Shown here piece by piece: positions 47,006-55,218 of a stretch of 64,000 nucleotides of DNA; position 1 is the stretch's first letter, and every line of letters begins with the position of its first letter. Position numbers and translations under genes: made by a program. This DNA is from Planotetraspora phitsanulokensis (GTDB lineage: Bacteria; Actinomycetota; Actinomycetes; Streptosporangiales; Streptosporangiaceae), in assembly GCF_016863295.1 (NCBI RefSeq), contig NZ_BOOP01000013.1:62001-126000 (forward strand). The letters run 5' to 3'. Below the pieces are notes generated by a model. It made no database searches. It was not told the DNA's origin and was given only the letters and a program-made list of their open reading frames with translations.

Positions 47006-48208
47006 TTGCCTGAAACCTGCGATGTCGCGATCATCGGCGGTGGTGTGATCGGATGCGCGATCGCTCACCGCCTCGGTTCTGAAGGGCGCAGCGTCGTCCT
47101 CGTCGACGCCGGGGATCGCCTCGGCCTCGGCGCCTCCGACGCGGCCATGGGCGGCATCCTGACGCAGACCGAACCCGCCTGCCTCGGCCCGCTGAGCACG
47201 GTCATCAAGCGCAGCCGCGACATGTACCAGGAATGGCTCGACGAGCTCACCTCGATCTCCGGCGCCGCGGTCCATGTGCTGGACGGCGGCGACATCCAGG
47301 TCGCGCTCGACGACGACGCGATGACGCGGCTGGAGACCGACGTCCTGCCGCAGTGGAAGAACTCGCCCTTCGCCGTCGTCCGCCTCACCGCCGCCGACGC
47401 CAAGGAGCTCGAGCCGCTGCTGAGCGACGCGGTCGTCGGCGGATTCCTGCTCCCCGAAGAGCTGGCGCTCGACCCGCGCGAGCTCATGGTCGCCCTCGGC
47501 GGTGCGCTGACGGCAGGAGGCGCTCCCGTCAGGGTACGGCTGGGCTCGCGCGCCACCGGCCTCGTGTCGACGCCGAACGGTGTGGACGTCGAGCTCGCCG
47601 ACGGCTCGCGGATCTCGGCGGGCACCGTGGTGGTGGCCGCCGGGCATCACAGCGCGCACTTCCTGCCCGAGCTCAGGGAGCACCTGTTCCCGATCAAGGG
47701 CGAGGCCTTCGACATGCGGCCGCCCGGAGCCACCGAATACCCGCTGCGGCACCACGTCTTCACCGAGATCATCGAGGACGGCTACGAGGGGTACCCCTAC
47801 CTCGTCCCGCGGCACGACGGCAGAGTCGCCGTCGGCGTCACCTACGAGCCGCGGGTCAGCGAGGCGGAGGTGACCGACCGCGCGCGCGACGAGATCATGC
47901 GGGGTGTGGCGGCGCTGATGCCGGCCGCCGCGAGCTGGCCCATCGAGAAGCGCTGGGCCGGGCTGCGCCCGGGGAGCACGGATCACATGCCGATCATCGG
48001 TTTCGTCGACGCCCATGAGCGGGTCCTGGCGGCCACCGGCCACAGCGGCCTCGGCGTGACCCTCGCGCCCGTCACGGCGGAGATGGTCTCGGCCCTCATC
48101 CGCCATGACGTCGACGCGGAGACGCGCAAGCTCCTCGGCATCTGCCGGCCCGACCGGAAGTTCGTCCCGGCTACGCCAGCGGAGACGACAGCTCCCACAG
48201 CTCACTGA
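47006..48208 (+). CDS. FAD-dependent oxidoreductase of the glycine-oxidase (ThiO/DAO) type
   Basis: The protein has 400 aa from TTG 47006, preceded by GAGGAG. IIGGGVIGCAIAHRL is the FAD dinucleotide motif; VVVAAGHHSAHFL and the C-terminal GLRPGSTDHMPIIGFV...AATGHSGLGVTLAP are typical of D-amino-acid, glycine and sarcosine oxidases. No thiamine genes are near, so the substrate is probably an amine or amino acid. The last 38 nt overlap tail-to-tail with the leftward operon (stop 48171), which could give antisense effects. Confidence 0.9.
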   Translation: MPETCDVAIIGGGVIGCAIAHRLGSEGRSVVLVDAGDRLGLGASDAAMGGILTQTEPACLGPLSTVIKRSRDMYQEWLDELTSISGAAVHVLDGGDIQVALDDDAMTRLETDVLPQWKNSPFAVVRLTAADAKELEPLLSDAVVGGFLLPEELALDPRELMVALGGALTAGGAPVRVRLGSRATGLVSTPNGVDVELADGSRISAGTVVVAAGHHSAHFLPELREHLFPIKGEAFDMRPPGATEYPLRHHVFTEIIEDGYEGYPYLVPRHDGRVAVGVTYEPRVSEAEVTDRARDEIMRGVAALMPAAASWPIEKRWAGLRPGSTDHMPIIGFVDAHERVLAATGHSGLGVTLAPVTAEMVSALIRHDVDAETRKLLGICRPDRKFVPATPAETTAPTAH

Positions 48209-49115
48209 ACCGGTCGGTCCGCCGCTTCACCTGCGGCGGCTCGAGTACCAGGAGGGTGTGCACGAAGGTGTGCGTGGTGATCTCACCCACCTGCGGAGAC
48301 GGAGTCACTTCGTAGCTGACGACGTCGTCGAAGACGATGAAGTCGAACAGTCCCAGCGGCGTGACAAGCGTGTCCGGCGTGAGCACGCGCACCTGTACGC
48401 CGATCTCGGAGTGCATCTTGCAGATGCGGCGGAACTTCTCCGACTCCACTTCGGAACGATCCACGAAGAAGATGCGGCGGATGCGCACGCCTTCGCGGAT
48501 GCGGTCCCGCTGCGCCTCCAGGTAGCGCTGGCCGGCGTCGGTGGTCCAGAACCCGCCGTCGAACTCGGTGATCCCCTGGTCGACCATGTTCAGGCTCAGG
48601 GCGTCCAGGCTGCGCCGCGTGTTCGCGGTGAGGCCGAGGAGCCAGTCGCGGTCCTCGCCTTCGTAGATGACGTTCCCCTCGCCGAGTTCGCGCAGAAGCG
48701 TGGAGATTCTGGCGATCTCCGTCTGGGCGAACGCCTGGACGAGCGCCGGCATCCCCTTGTCCACCCTCGTGGCGTTGCGCACGAGCTGGGTGACCACGTC
48801 GGTCTGTACGGCCGACGCTTCCACCAGCCCGAACAGCTCGGTCGCCTCGTTGATTCTCGACAGGCCGTCCACGACCTCGCGGCGGGTCGCCTCCAGTTGC
48901 TTGTCGACGTCGATGAGGTACTGGACGACGGTGACCACGGCGCTGATGAGGACGGTGAGGATGAGACCCCACGCCTGGGGCTCCGCGCCGGCGCTGAGGA
49001 ACGGGCCGTTGTCGTCGGTCACGAAATAGGTCGGGACCCCGACCGCCGCCGTGATGAGGATCTTCCTGAGGGTAGGCGGCATGATCTCGCGCGTCAGCTT
49101 GCTCTTCACCGTCAC
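48171..49115 (-). CDS. Membrane protein, last gene of the SCO2521-2524-like operon
   Basis: The protein has 314 aa from GTG 49115, which overlaps the SCO2521-type stop as GTGA. Two hydrophobic stretches (about 15-32 and 46-66) suggest a membrane hairpin. A long helical, partly coiled-coil section follows (about 67-180). The C-terminal alpha/beta segment (REGVRIRRIFFVDRSE, then IGVQVRVLTPDTL and LFDFIVFDDVVSYEV) looks like a PLD-like or DUF6879-like effector fold but lacks HKD motifs. Coupling to the operon argues for a joint role, perhaps as membrane output. Its 3' end overlaps the convergent flavoprotein gene. The family is not identified with certainty. Confidence 0.7.
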   Translation of the reverse strand: MTVKSKLTREIMPPTLRKILITAAVGVPTYFVTDDNGPFLSAGAEPQAWGLILTVLISAVVTVVQYLIDVDKQLEATRREVVDGLSRINEATELFGLVEASAVQTDVVTQLVRNATRVDKGMPALVQAFAQTEIARISTLLRELGEGNVIYEGEDRDWLLGLTANTRRSLDALSLNMVDQGITEFDGGFWTTDAGQRYLEAQRDRIREGVRIRRIFFVDRSEVESEKFRRICKMHSEIGVQVRVLTPDTLVTPLGLFDFIVFDDVVSYEVTPSPQVGEITTHTFVHTLLVLEPPQVKRRTDRFSELWELSSPLA

Positions 49116-50038
49116 CGGGCCCCGCCCCCGCTTTTCTCTCGTAAGAAGGCCAACGTGTGGACAGCGAGCTGGTCGCGGACGCGGTCGACCAGTGACTGCC
49201 ACTGACGAGTGAATCCCGGGCGCCGGTCGAGGCTCTCCCAGTAGGGGCTCAGCAGATCGTCGACTCGGGCCGACGGCATCCACAGATGCAGGAGGTGGTC
49301 CACCGCGGGAGCGAGCTTGGCCGCCGCCTCGGGCCCCGGCGTGCCGCCGATGCGCGCGCGTTCGATGATGACCAGCAGGGCGGTCAGCAGCCAGTCGTGC
49401 AGCGCGAGGTCCTCGCAGAGGTCGACGACGGCGGGAGTGAACTCGCCGGTGTGGACGAGCCGCACCGTGCGCATCTGATCGGAGTGCAGGGTGAAGTGGA
49501 TGGCCGGCTCGCCGGGCTCCGCCACCCAGCGGAGCCGCGTACGCGCGATCTTGAACGGCGCCCGCCTGTCGAGGAGCGGGGACGACTGGACCACGTCCAT
49601 GAAACGTGCGCTGATGGCGCCGAGGTCGAGACCGTCCGCGGACGGTTCCTCGGCGAACCCGTCGGCGAGGTCCCGGGGTTTGGCCTTGCCGAGCGCCTCG
49701 ACCACGCCCGGCCGGGCGAGGTAGTGCGACCACGGCTGCCTGCGGTCGGATCCGCTGCGTTCGATCCGGGTGTGTGAGGAACCCTGCACGACCCGCCCGC
49801 CGGTGATGGAGGAACGGGACAGAACCGTTCCGGCCCCCCTGATCCGCGACTGTGACGCCGACGGCAGGCGGCAGTCGACTCCGGTCAGCAGATCCGGCGA
49901 CACGGCGTAGACGATGGGCCGCCGGGAGACGCGCACCCTCTCGCCGGAGAGGAGCTGGAGCACGTCCCGGCAGGTCGATTCGGGTATCTCCCCGGAGTTC
50001 TGCAGCAGCCCGGTGTGTACTTCCCCCATTACAAGCAT
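49112..50038 (-). CDS. SCO2521 family protein
   Basis: This 308-aa protein starts at ATG 50038 with AGGAG upstream. It is recognised from order and sequence style as the SCO2521-type member of the SCO2521-SCO2525 set: an N-terminal part with VHTGLLQNSG, a middle rich in Arg/Ser (SRIRGAGTVLSRSS), and a helical C-terminus (PAVVDLCEDLALHDWLLTALLVIIERARIGG; LAPAVDHLLHLWMPSARVDDLLSPYW). No enzyme motif is seen. It lies 14 nt after the SCO2522-type gene and overlaps the next gene by 4 nt. Confidence 0.75.
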   Translation of the reverse strand: MLVMGEVHTGLLQNSGEIPESTCRDVLQLLSGERVRVSRRPIVYAVSPDLLTGVDCRLPSASQSRIRGAGTVLSRSSITGGRVVQGSSHTRIERSGSDRRQPWSHYLARPGVVEALGKAKPRDLADGFAEEPSADGLDLGAISARFMDVVQSSPLLDRRAPFKIARTRLRWVAEPGEPAIHFTLHSDQMRTVRLVHTGEFTPAVVDLCEDLALHDWLLTALLVIIERARIGGTPGPEAAAKLAPAVDHLLHLWMPSARVDDLLSPYWESLDRRPGFTRQWQSLVDRVRDQLAVHTLAFLREKSGGGAR

Positions 50039-50052
50039 CAGCTCGAAGGCTC

Positions 50053-51009
50053 CTAAGTGAAGACGTAGGAGATGCGATCCACGAGCTCTTCTTCGAGCCG
50101 GATGCCCTCGCCGCCGCTTCGCGCGACCACCTGCTTCAGGACGTCGCCGTCCACCGCCACCTGGCTCAGGATCGTGCGCACGGCCAGTTCGACGGGCAGG
50201 AAACGAGGAGAGAGAACGGACAACGTGGTGTACGCGCTGAACGGCGCCGCTGCCGGGTTCAACTGCATGACGGCGGGGAGGGACTCCCAGTCGTCGGGGA
50301 AGGCGTCCTCACGCATGACCGGCCGGAGCGGGAGCCGTCCGTCCGTGCGCAGCAGCCCGAGGCGCAGGAGTTGCCAGACCGCGGCCAGGAACGGGCACGA
50401 CCATGTGCGCTTCCCGCCGTTCTCGTCCCACAACTCCACGTCCACGAAGATGGAGTGGCCGCGCTTGGCGTTCTGCAGCGGCGGCGCCCACCGGTTGGCC
50501 TTTCCCATGGCCTGTACGGTTCCCACCTGCGGTGACCGTGCCCCGTTACATAGCCAGCCGCTCTCCTTCACCGGCGGGCGGGACCCGTTGGTGTCCGGCG
50601 GAGGGTCGTTGACCAGCCGGTCCTCCACCAGCCTGGCGAGCTCGATGCCGTCCGATTCGGCGCAGGCCGACTCCCTGGCGATGTAGTCGATGGTCAGGTC
50701 GCAGTCGGCCGCCGCGTCGAGCACCATCGGCACCAGTTCGGCCGGGGTGCTGAACTTGCTGAAGTAGTCGTCGATGAGGAAGCACGTGCTGACCCTGGCG
50801 CGTCCCCCGGGGATGCGGTCCTGCCAGCTCGACCGCACGGTGCCGGCCCACGGAGCGACCCGGCGGAACTGCTCGCGCAGCCGTTCCGGCCCGGCCTCGA
50901 AGTCCTCCATGTAGAGATGCCCGAGCTCGATGGACACGTGGGAGAGGGGAGCGGACGCGATCCGGCGCTCAGCCGCGACCTCGCCGAACGTCGCGTTCAC
51001 CGAGGTCAC
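50053..51009 (-). CDS. SCO2522 family protein
   Basis: The protein has 318 aa from GTG 51009 (GGGAGG before it), overlapping the stop of the P-loop gene as GTGA. Visible features are HVSIELGHLYMEDF near the N-terminus, CFLIDDYFSKF, TIDYIARESACAESDG, and CPFLAAVWQLLRLGLLR in the C-terminal half. It has no known catalytic motif. The gene order makes the SCO2522 assignment good; the biochemical role is unknown. Confidence 0.78.
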   Translation of the reverse strand: MTSVNATFGEVAAERRIASAPLSHVSIELGHLYMEDFEAGPERLREQFRRVAPWAGTVRSSWQDRIPGGRARVSTCFLIDDYFSKFSTPAELVPMVLDAAADCDLTIDYIARESACAESDGIELARLVEDRLVNDPPPDTNGSRPPVKESGWLCNGARSPQVGTVQAMGKANRWAPPLQNAKRGHSIFVDVELWDENGGKRTWSCPFLAAVWQLLRLGLLRTDGRLPLRPVMREDAFPDDWESLPAVMQLNPAAAPFSAYTTLSVLSPRFLPVELAVRTILSQVAVDGDVLKQVVARSGGEGIRLEEELVDRISYVFT

Positions 51010-51923
51010 AGACCCTCCCACGCCGCGTCGTCCACGATCTTCTTGGCCAGGTCGTCGAACGCCGCGGCCGTCTCGGCATTCGCGATCTTGCTCGCCAGGA
51101 CGTCCTCGTCCGAGATGAGCTGCTCGCGCCACTGGAGGATCGGGTCCAGCGGGATCTTGCCGAGCATCGCCGTACGGCCGACCTTGTGCCGGCTCGCCAG
51201 CTCGCGAAGCTCGGTGTCGCAGGCGAACAACCAGGCTCGCTGCTCGTCACGCAGGCCGACCAGTTCGGCGGCGTCGGGTTCGAGGACGGCGGTCCTGACG
51301 AAACGGATGCGGTCCCGGAGCTTGTCGCGGTCGTGGCCGAACCTCGTGCCGACGTCGAGCAGGCCGTCGGCCCCGTTGACCAGGCCGTCGGCGGCGAGGA
51401 TGTGCTGACGCGTCCAGCGATGGAAGACCAGCCAGCGGAAGGGCACCGACGGAAGCCGCACCGTGGCCTGCAGGACCATCTCCGCGGTGAAGGAGCGGCC
51501 GGCGCTCACGTCGACCATGACCAGGTCGAACTCCTCATCGAGGCGGCTGAACAGCTGCACGCACCGCCGGAGCGCCTCCTCGTCGACGGCGGGAAGCTCA
51601 CCGCCGCCCTCGTTGCCGGGGAACAACACCAGCCGTCCCGCACCGGGCGGCTTGGTCCGCAGCCCCTCCCGGTCGGACTCGGTCCAGACGTCCACGCGGT
51701 GCGGCTCGGGGGCGACCTCGCTGAGGAGGTAGTCGTGCAGGCCCTTGCGCGTGGTCCCCCTGGCCACGGAGCCGACGCTGAAGATCGCGCCGGCGGTGGG
51801 AGAACCGAAGTCGAAGTCGAGATAGCAGACGTCGTTGCCCTGCAGGGCATGCCGGTACACGATGTTCGTGCTGGTGACCGACCGGCCGGTCCCGCCCTTG
51901 TCCGAGATGGCGAAGATCAGCAT
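51006..51923 (-). CDS. SCO2523 family variant P-loop ATPase-like protein
   Basis: A 305-aa protein. Its ATG at 51923 shares one base with the previous stop (TGATG). The ParA/MinD-like fold starts MLIFAISDKGGTGRSVTSTN: the deviant Walker A keeps the first Lys but has Arg where the phosphate-binding Lys should be (GRS instead of GKS). CYLDFDFGSPTAG and LVMVDVSAGRSF correspond to Walker A' and B regions. Nucleotide binding may persist but hydrolysis is doubtful. This is the signature member of the SCO2523 variant P-loop family. Confidence 0.85.
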   Translation of the reverse strand: MLIFAISDKGGTGRSVTSTNIVYRHALQGNDVCYLDFDFGSPTAGAIFSVGSVARGTTRKGLHDYLLSEVAPEPHRVDVWTESDREGLRTKPPGAGRLVLFPGNEGGGELPAVDEEALRRCVQLFSRLDEEFDLVMVDVSAGRSFTAEMVLQATVRLPSVPFRWLVFHRWTRQHILAADGLVNGADGLLDVGTRFGHDRDKLRDRIRFVRTAVLEPDAAELVGLRDEQRAWLFACDTELRELASRHKVGRTAMLGKIPLDPILQWREQLISDEDVLASKIANAETAAAFDDLAKKIVDDAAWEGL

Positions 51924-53758
51924 CAGATCGCCTCCGAGGCGCTGTCGCGCGCGGCGGTGAGGCGTTCCAGGTCGAGGAGCGCGTCGATCACAAGGGCGTT
52001 GGCGGTGGCTGGTCTGCTAGTGATGATCGATCGGGCCCGGCCGAGCGCGGCCTGGATGCTCCGCAGCTTGGGCTGGATGGTCTGCCCGCCGATCAGCGGC
52101 CTGGTGACGAGCTCCTGGTCCAGCAGATGCTCGGCCTCGCTGAGCATCTGGTAGGCGAAGTCGACCAGCTGTGGGCTCCGCAGCGGGGATTCGCCGCCGG
52201 CCTGGGCGGCCGCGACGAGGAACTCGACCACGCGCTCGCTGAAGTACCAGGACGGCTCCTCGTGGTGCGCCTCGAGGTCGCTGAAGACGTTGGAGGGCTG
52301 GTCCCAGAGCCCGCGTCCGACGCCCTCGGTGCCCCGCCGCTGCATGATGTGCGCCCAGATCCGGTCGGCCAGACTCAGCAGCTTCTCTCTGGTCCTGGTG
52401 TTCTGCGCGATCGAGGCGGCCCAGATCGTCCTCTTGAGCAACGTGATCGCGAAGTCGGAGACGACCCAGATCATGTGGGGCCCGAGGGCGTCGCTGCCCT
52501 GCAGATTGACCTGGACGCCGGGGGAGTGCATGAGCACGGGCGGGTCGCCGGGCACGGCCCTGCGGATGATCCTCGCCCGGATGGCGAGCTCCTCCAGGAC
52601 GTCCGCGACCCGGCCGAGGTCGACGTCGCCGGTGCGGTTGTTGACGAGGCTCTGCACGACCATGGCGGTGACGCCGAGGCTGTAGTACTCCGACTCCTTC
52701 TCGTCGGAGGTCTTCCAGGGGATGTCCTCCAGCGGCCAGGTGCCCTTGCCGTACATGGCGATGGTGCGCCAGTAGCGCTGGGTGATGTCCCAGCGGCGCT
52801 GGAGAGCCTGGGACAGGGTGAGCTGGTCGTCGTCGAGCAGGCCGAGGACTCTGGTCCGCTCCGACCACAGGTCCTGGATGCCGACGAGGGCGTTGACCGT
52901 GAAGTACAGGAAGGGGTTGTCCGCGGCGACGCCCTTGGGCTGCGGCCCGACGTGCAACGGCGTGACGACGTCGGGGGCGTCCTTCACGATGCCCCACGTC
53001 CAGCCGCACTCGAACAGCAGGTTCTCGTTGTCGAGGTCGACCTCGCTACCGGATCCGATCGTCAGGTCGCGCAGACCGGCGCGCACGGGGCGCAACTCGC
53101 GTCGCAGGTCGTCGAGGACCCGCCGTTCGGCGGCGCCGGTCTGGTTGACCGTGCGCAGCAGGGCGCGGCCCGCGGGGGAGCCGGGGTCGAAGGCGTTGAC
53201 CGTGAAACTGCGCAGCAGCCCGACCATGGCCGCGGAAAGGCGGGTGTTGGACATCTCCTCCAGCGCGCGGATCTCCTTGCGGATGTCCTCGCGCCGGACG
53301 CTCTGCCGGAAGACCTTGAGGAAGCCCAGTGTGCCCAGCATGAGCGTGACCGACATGGAGAAGGAGTCGACCACGTCCAGCTGCAGCTGCTCCGGGGTGA
53401 CCTTCACGTCGGGGTCCGCGGTGCTGAAGTAGGTGCCTCCGGCGAACAGGGGGCGCCCGTCGTCGCCGGTGTAGGTGCGCAGGTACTCGCCGATGACCTT
53501 CAGGAGGAGCTTGGGGATCTCGACGCTGTCGCCGAGCCGGGCGAGCGAGGTCAGCACGTCGTCGGCCGTCTCGTCGGGGGTGTCCAGCCGGAAGCCGGGG
53601 AGCTCGGAGGCCGGATGCATGAAGCACAGGAGCTGCTCGGCGTCGGAGATGGAGTTCGACCCGTCTCTCCCGCCCCATGTCCACGCCCCGTCGCGGAGCG
53701 ACGTTCGGGCGGCCGCCTCCCAGACCTCCAAGAGCTGCTGGCGGGGCTGGAGTTTCAT
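51923..53758 (-). CDS. SCO2524 family protein
   Basis: A 611-aa protein starts at ATG 53758 behind AAAGGG, as first gene of the operon. The N-terminus is typical: LQPRQQLLEVWEAAARTS, then WTWGGRDGSNSISDAEQLLCFM. The rest is mainly helical (for example EEMSNTRLSAAMVGLLRSF and RVADVLEELAIRARII), with no transmembrane helix and no known active site. The next gene starts within its stop codon, so strict stoichiometry with the P-loop protein is likely. The SAM methyltransferase found with the family in Streptomyces (SCO2525 type) is not seen nearby. Confidence 0.82.
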   Translation of the reverse strand: MKLQPRQQLLEVWEAAARTSLRDGAWTWGGRDGSNSISDAEQLLCFMHPASELPGFRLDTPDETADDVLTSLARLGDSVEIPKLLLKVIGEYLRTYTGDDGRPLFAGGTYFSTADPDVKVTPEQLQLDVVDSFSMSVTLMLGTLGFLKVFRQSVRREDIRKEIRALEEMSNTRLSAAMVGLLRSFTVNAFDPGSPAGRALLRTVNQTGAAERRVLDDLRRELRPVRAGLRDLTIGSGSEVDLDNENLLFECGWTWGIVKDAPDVVTPLHVGPQPKGVAADNPFLYFTVNALVGIQDLWSERTRVLGLLDDDQLTLSQALQRRWDITQRYWRTIAMYGKGTWPLEDIPWKTSDEKESEYYSLGVTAMVVQSLVNNRTGDVDLGRVADVLEELAIRARIIRRAVPGDPPVLMHSPGVQVNLQGSDALGPHMIWVVSDFAITLLKRTIWAASIAQNTRTREKLLSLADRIWAHIMQRRGTEGVGRGLWDQPSNVFSDLEAHHEEPSWYFSERVVEFLVAAAQAGGESPLRSPQLVDFAYQMLSEAEHLLDQELVTRPLIGGQTIQPKLRSIQAALGRARSIITSRPATANALVIDALLDLERLTAARDSASEAI

Positions 53759-53776
53759 AGACGAACCCTTTCTGCA

Positions 53777-53848
53777 CTACGGGGTGACGACGTAGTCCGG
53801 CAGGCCGATGAAGGGGTTCTCGGCTTCCTTTAGGGCTTGCTTTTGCTG
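53777..53848 (-). other. Startless 23-codon reading frame in the operon leader
   Basis: Between TAG 53851-53849 and TAG 53779-53777 on the minus strand the frame encodes KEAENPFIGLPDYVVTP at its end, with 16 of the last 17 codons ending in G or C, like a real gene. There is no ATG, GTG or TTG. It ends 18 nt before the SCO2524-type start. It could be the remnant of an upstream gene's end or a peptide with an unusual start. Confidence 0.35.
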
Positions 53849-54001
53849 CTAGGTGGAGACGAGACCACCAAGACCCTTATACCATTGAATTCCTGCTCCG
53901 TCGCCTGACCTAGCGGGCAAATCGCCTCACAGGCGGGTTTGCTGTGATGGGAGCTGCTCGCGAGAAAAACGGACATCCGTGTCCTTAGTCTGAGAGATAA
54001 A

Positions 54002-55063
54002 ATGCCCCATACCGATGTGATCACGGATATATCGGGCCATAATGACGTGGCCGATCGCCCCGCGCGCGGGGGGGCGGTGAAGGGGACGATCCTGGTCACG
54101 GGGACGGGCTTCGACGCGGGCCGGCTGAAGCTTCTCCAAGCGCGGGGGTACGACGTCAGGCAGCCGTCTCCTCTGCTGACCGAGGAGCAGTTGACGCGCG
54201 AGCTCAAGGACGTGGTCGCCTATCTGCACGGGGGGGAGGAGTACGCCACCCGTGCGGCGCTGGAGAGCGCGAAGGCCACGCTGAAGGTGGTCGCCTTCCT
54301 CGGCGTCGGATACGAGACGTTCGTCGACGTGGCCGCGGCCGACGACCTGAAGATCGTCGTGACGTCCACGCCCGGAGCGGCGAGAGACTCGGTCGCGACG
54401 TTCACCGTCGCCCAGATCCTCAACGCCAACCTCCGGATCTTCCAGCAGTTCGGCAACCGCTACCCCGACTGGGATTCGGCGGACGAGTTGCCGTACGAGC
54501 TCAGCGCCCGCAACGTCGGCATCGTCGGGATGGGCGTCATCGGATCGCGGATCGCGGAGATGTTGCGGGGCGCCTTCGACGCGAACGTGGCGTACTACAG
54601 CCGGTCGCGGAAGAAGCGCCTCGAGCGGACACTCGGCATGGGCTTCATGGACCTCCCGGATCTCGCGGAGTGGAGCGACATCCTCGTCGTCATGGTCCCC
54701 GGGAACGCCTCGACGACCTCCATGATCTCCGATGGGGTTCTCGGCAGAGCACGCCCCGGGACGATCCTCATCAACACGGCCCGCCCGTCGGTCGTGGACC
54801 CGGCCGCCCTGTACGCGAGCATGAAGGCCGACCGTGTCCGTCTCGCCGTGTTCGACGGGTTCTACGGGAAGGATTCCGAGGCGGCCGCGAGGCTGCTGCG
54901 GGACTTCGGCGGCCGGATGCTCGTGACCGGCCACGTCGCCTCCCACACCCGTCAGGCGATGGACAGGATGCTCGACCAGGCCGTCGCGTCGATCGAGAAC
55001 CTGCTGAGCGGCAACGCCGACCGCTACGCCGTGGGTGCGGCCGACCGCATTCCCGAACCCTAG
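54002..55063 (+). CDS. D-isomer-specific 2-hydroxyacid dehydrogenase
   Basis: The protein is 353 aa from ATG 54002; a GTG at 54077 with a strong G-run upstream is an equally good start. NAD-binding motif VGIVGMGVIGSRIAEML, the catalytic Arg in INTARPSVVDPAAL, and a His in VTGHVASHTRQAM are present. The usual Glu motif (DVFEEEP) reads FDGFYGKDSE, so the acid is displaced or lost. It likely reduces a 2-oxoacid in the cytosol. The ThDP-enzyme gene follows on the same strand after 155 nt, so the two may handle one 2-oxoacid. Confidence 0.9.
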   Translation: MPHTDVITDISGHNDVADRPARGGAVKGTILVTGTGFDAGRLKLLQARGYDVRQPSPLLTEEQLTRELKDVVAYLHGGEEYATRAALESAKATLKVVAFLGVGYETFVDVAAADDLKIVVTSTPGAARDSVATFTVAQILNANLRIFQQFGNRYPDWDSADELPYELSARNVGIVGMGVIGSRIAEMLRGAFDANVAYYSRSRKKRLERTLGMGFMDLPDLAEWSDILVVMVPGNASTTSMISDGVLGRARPGTILINTARPSVVDPAALYASMKADRVRLAVFDGFYGKDSEAAARLLRDFGGRMLVTGHVASHTRQAMDRMLDQAVASIENLLSGNADRYAVGAADRIPEP

Positions 55064-55218
55064 GTCTGACGAAACAGGCCCGGCACGTTCGCGACGGGCG
55101 GCATTCGTCTGACGGCCCCTGAGGAAAACGTTTCGCTGAGGCGGAGGAAATGGTTTGGCGTCGCGGAAGCGCGGAAACAGATTAGAAATGCTTCTGCGAC
55201 TCCTCCCGCCCGGAAGCG

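Noticed and set aside
46886-48205. A 439-codon minus-strand frame opposite the flavoprotein
   Set aside because: The FAD motif and C-terminal oxidase motif are on the plus strand. This frame is a shadow.
47006-48208. The flavoprotein as thiamine-pathway ThiO
   Set aside because: It is similar in type, but no thiS, thiG or thiE gene is nearby, so a general amine or amino acid oxidase is the safer call.
53830-54207. A 125-codon minus-strand frame before the SCO2524-type gene
   Set aside because: Most of it is antisense to the dehydrogenase start, its third positions are not gene-like in the intergenic part, and it ends before the operon without a ribosome site.
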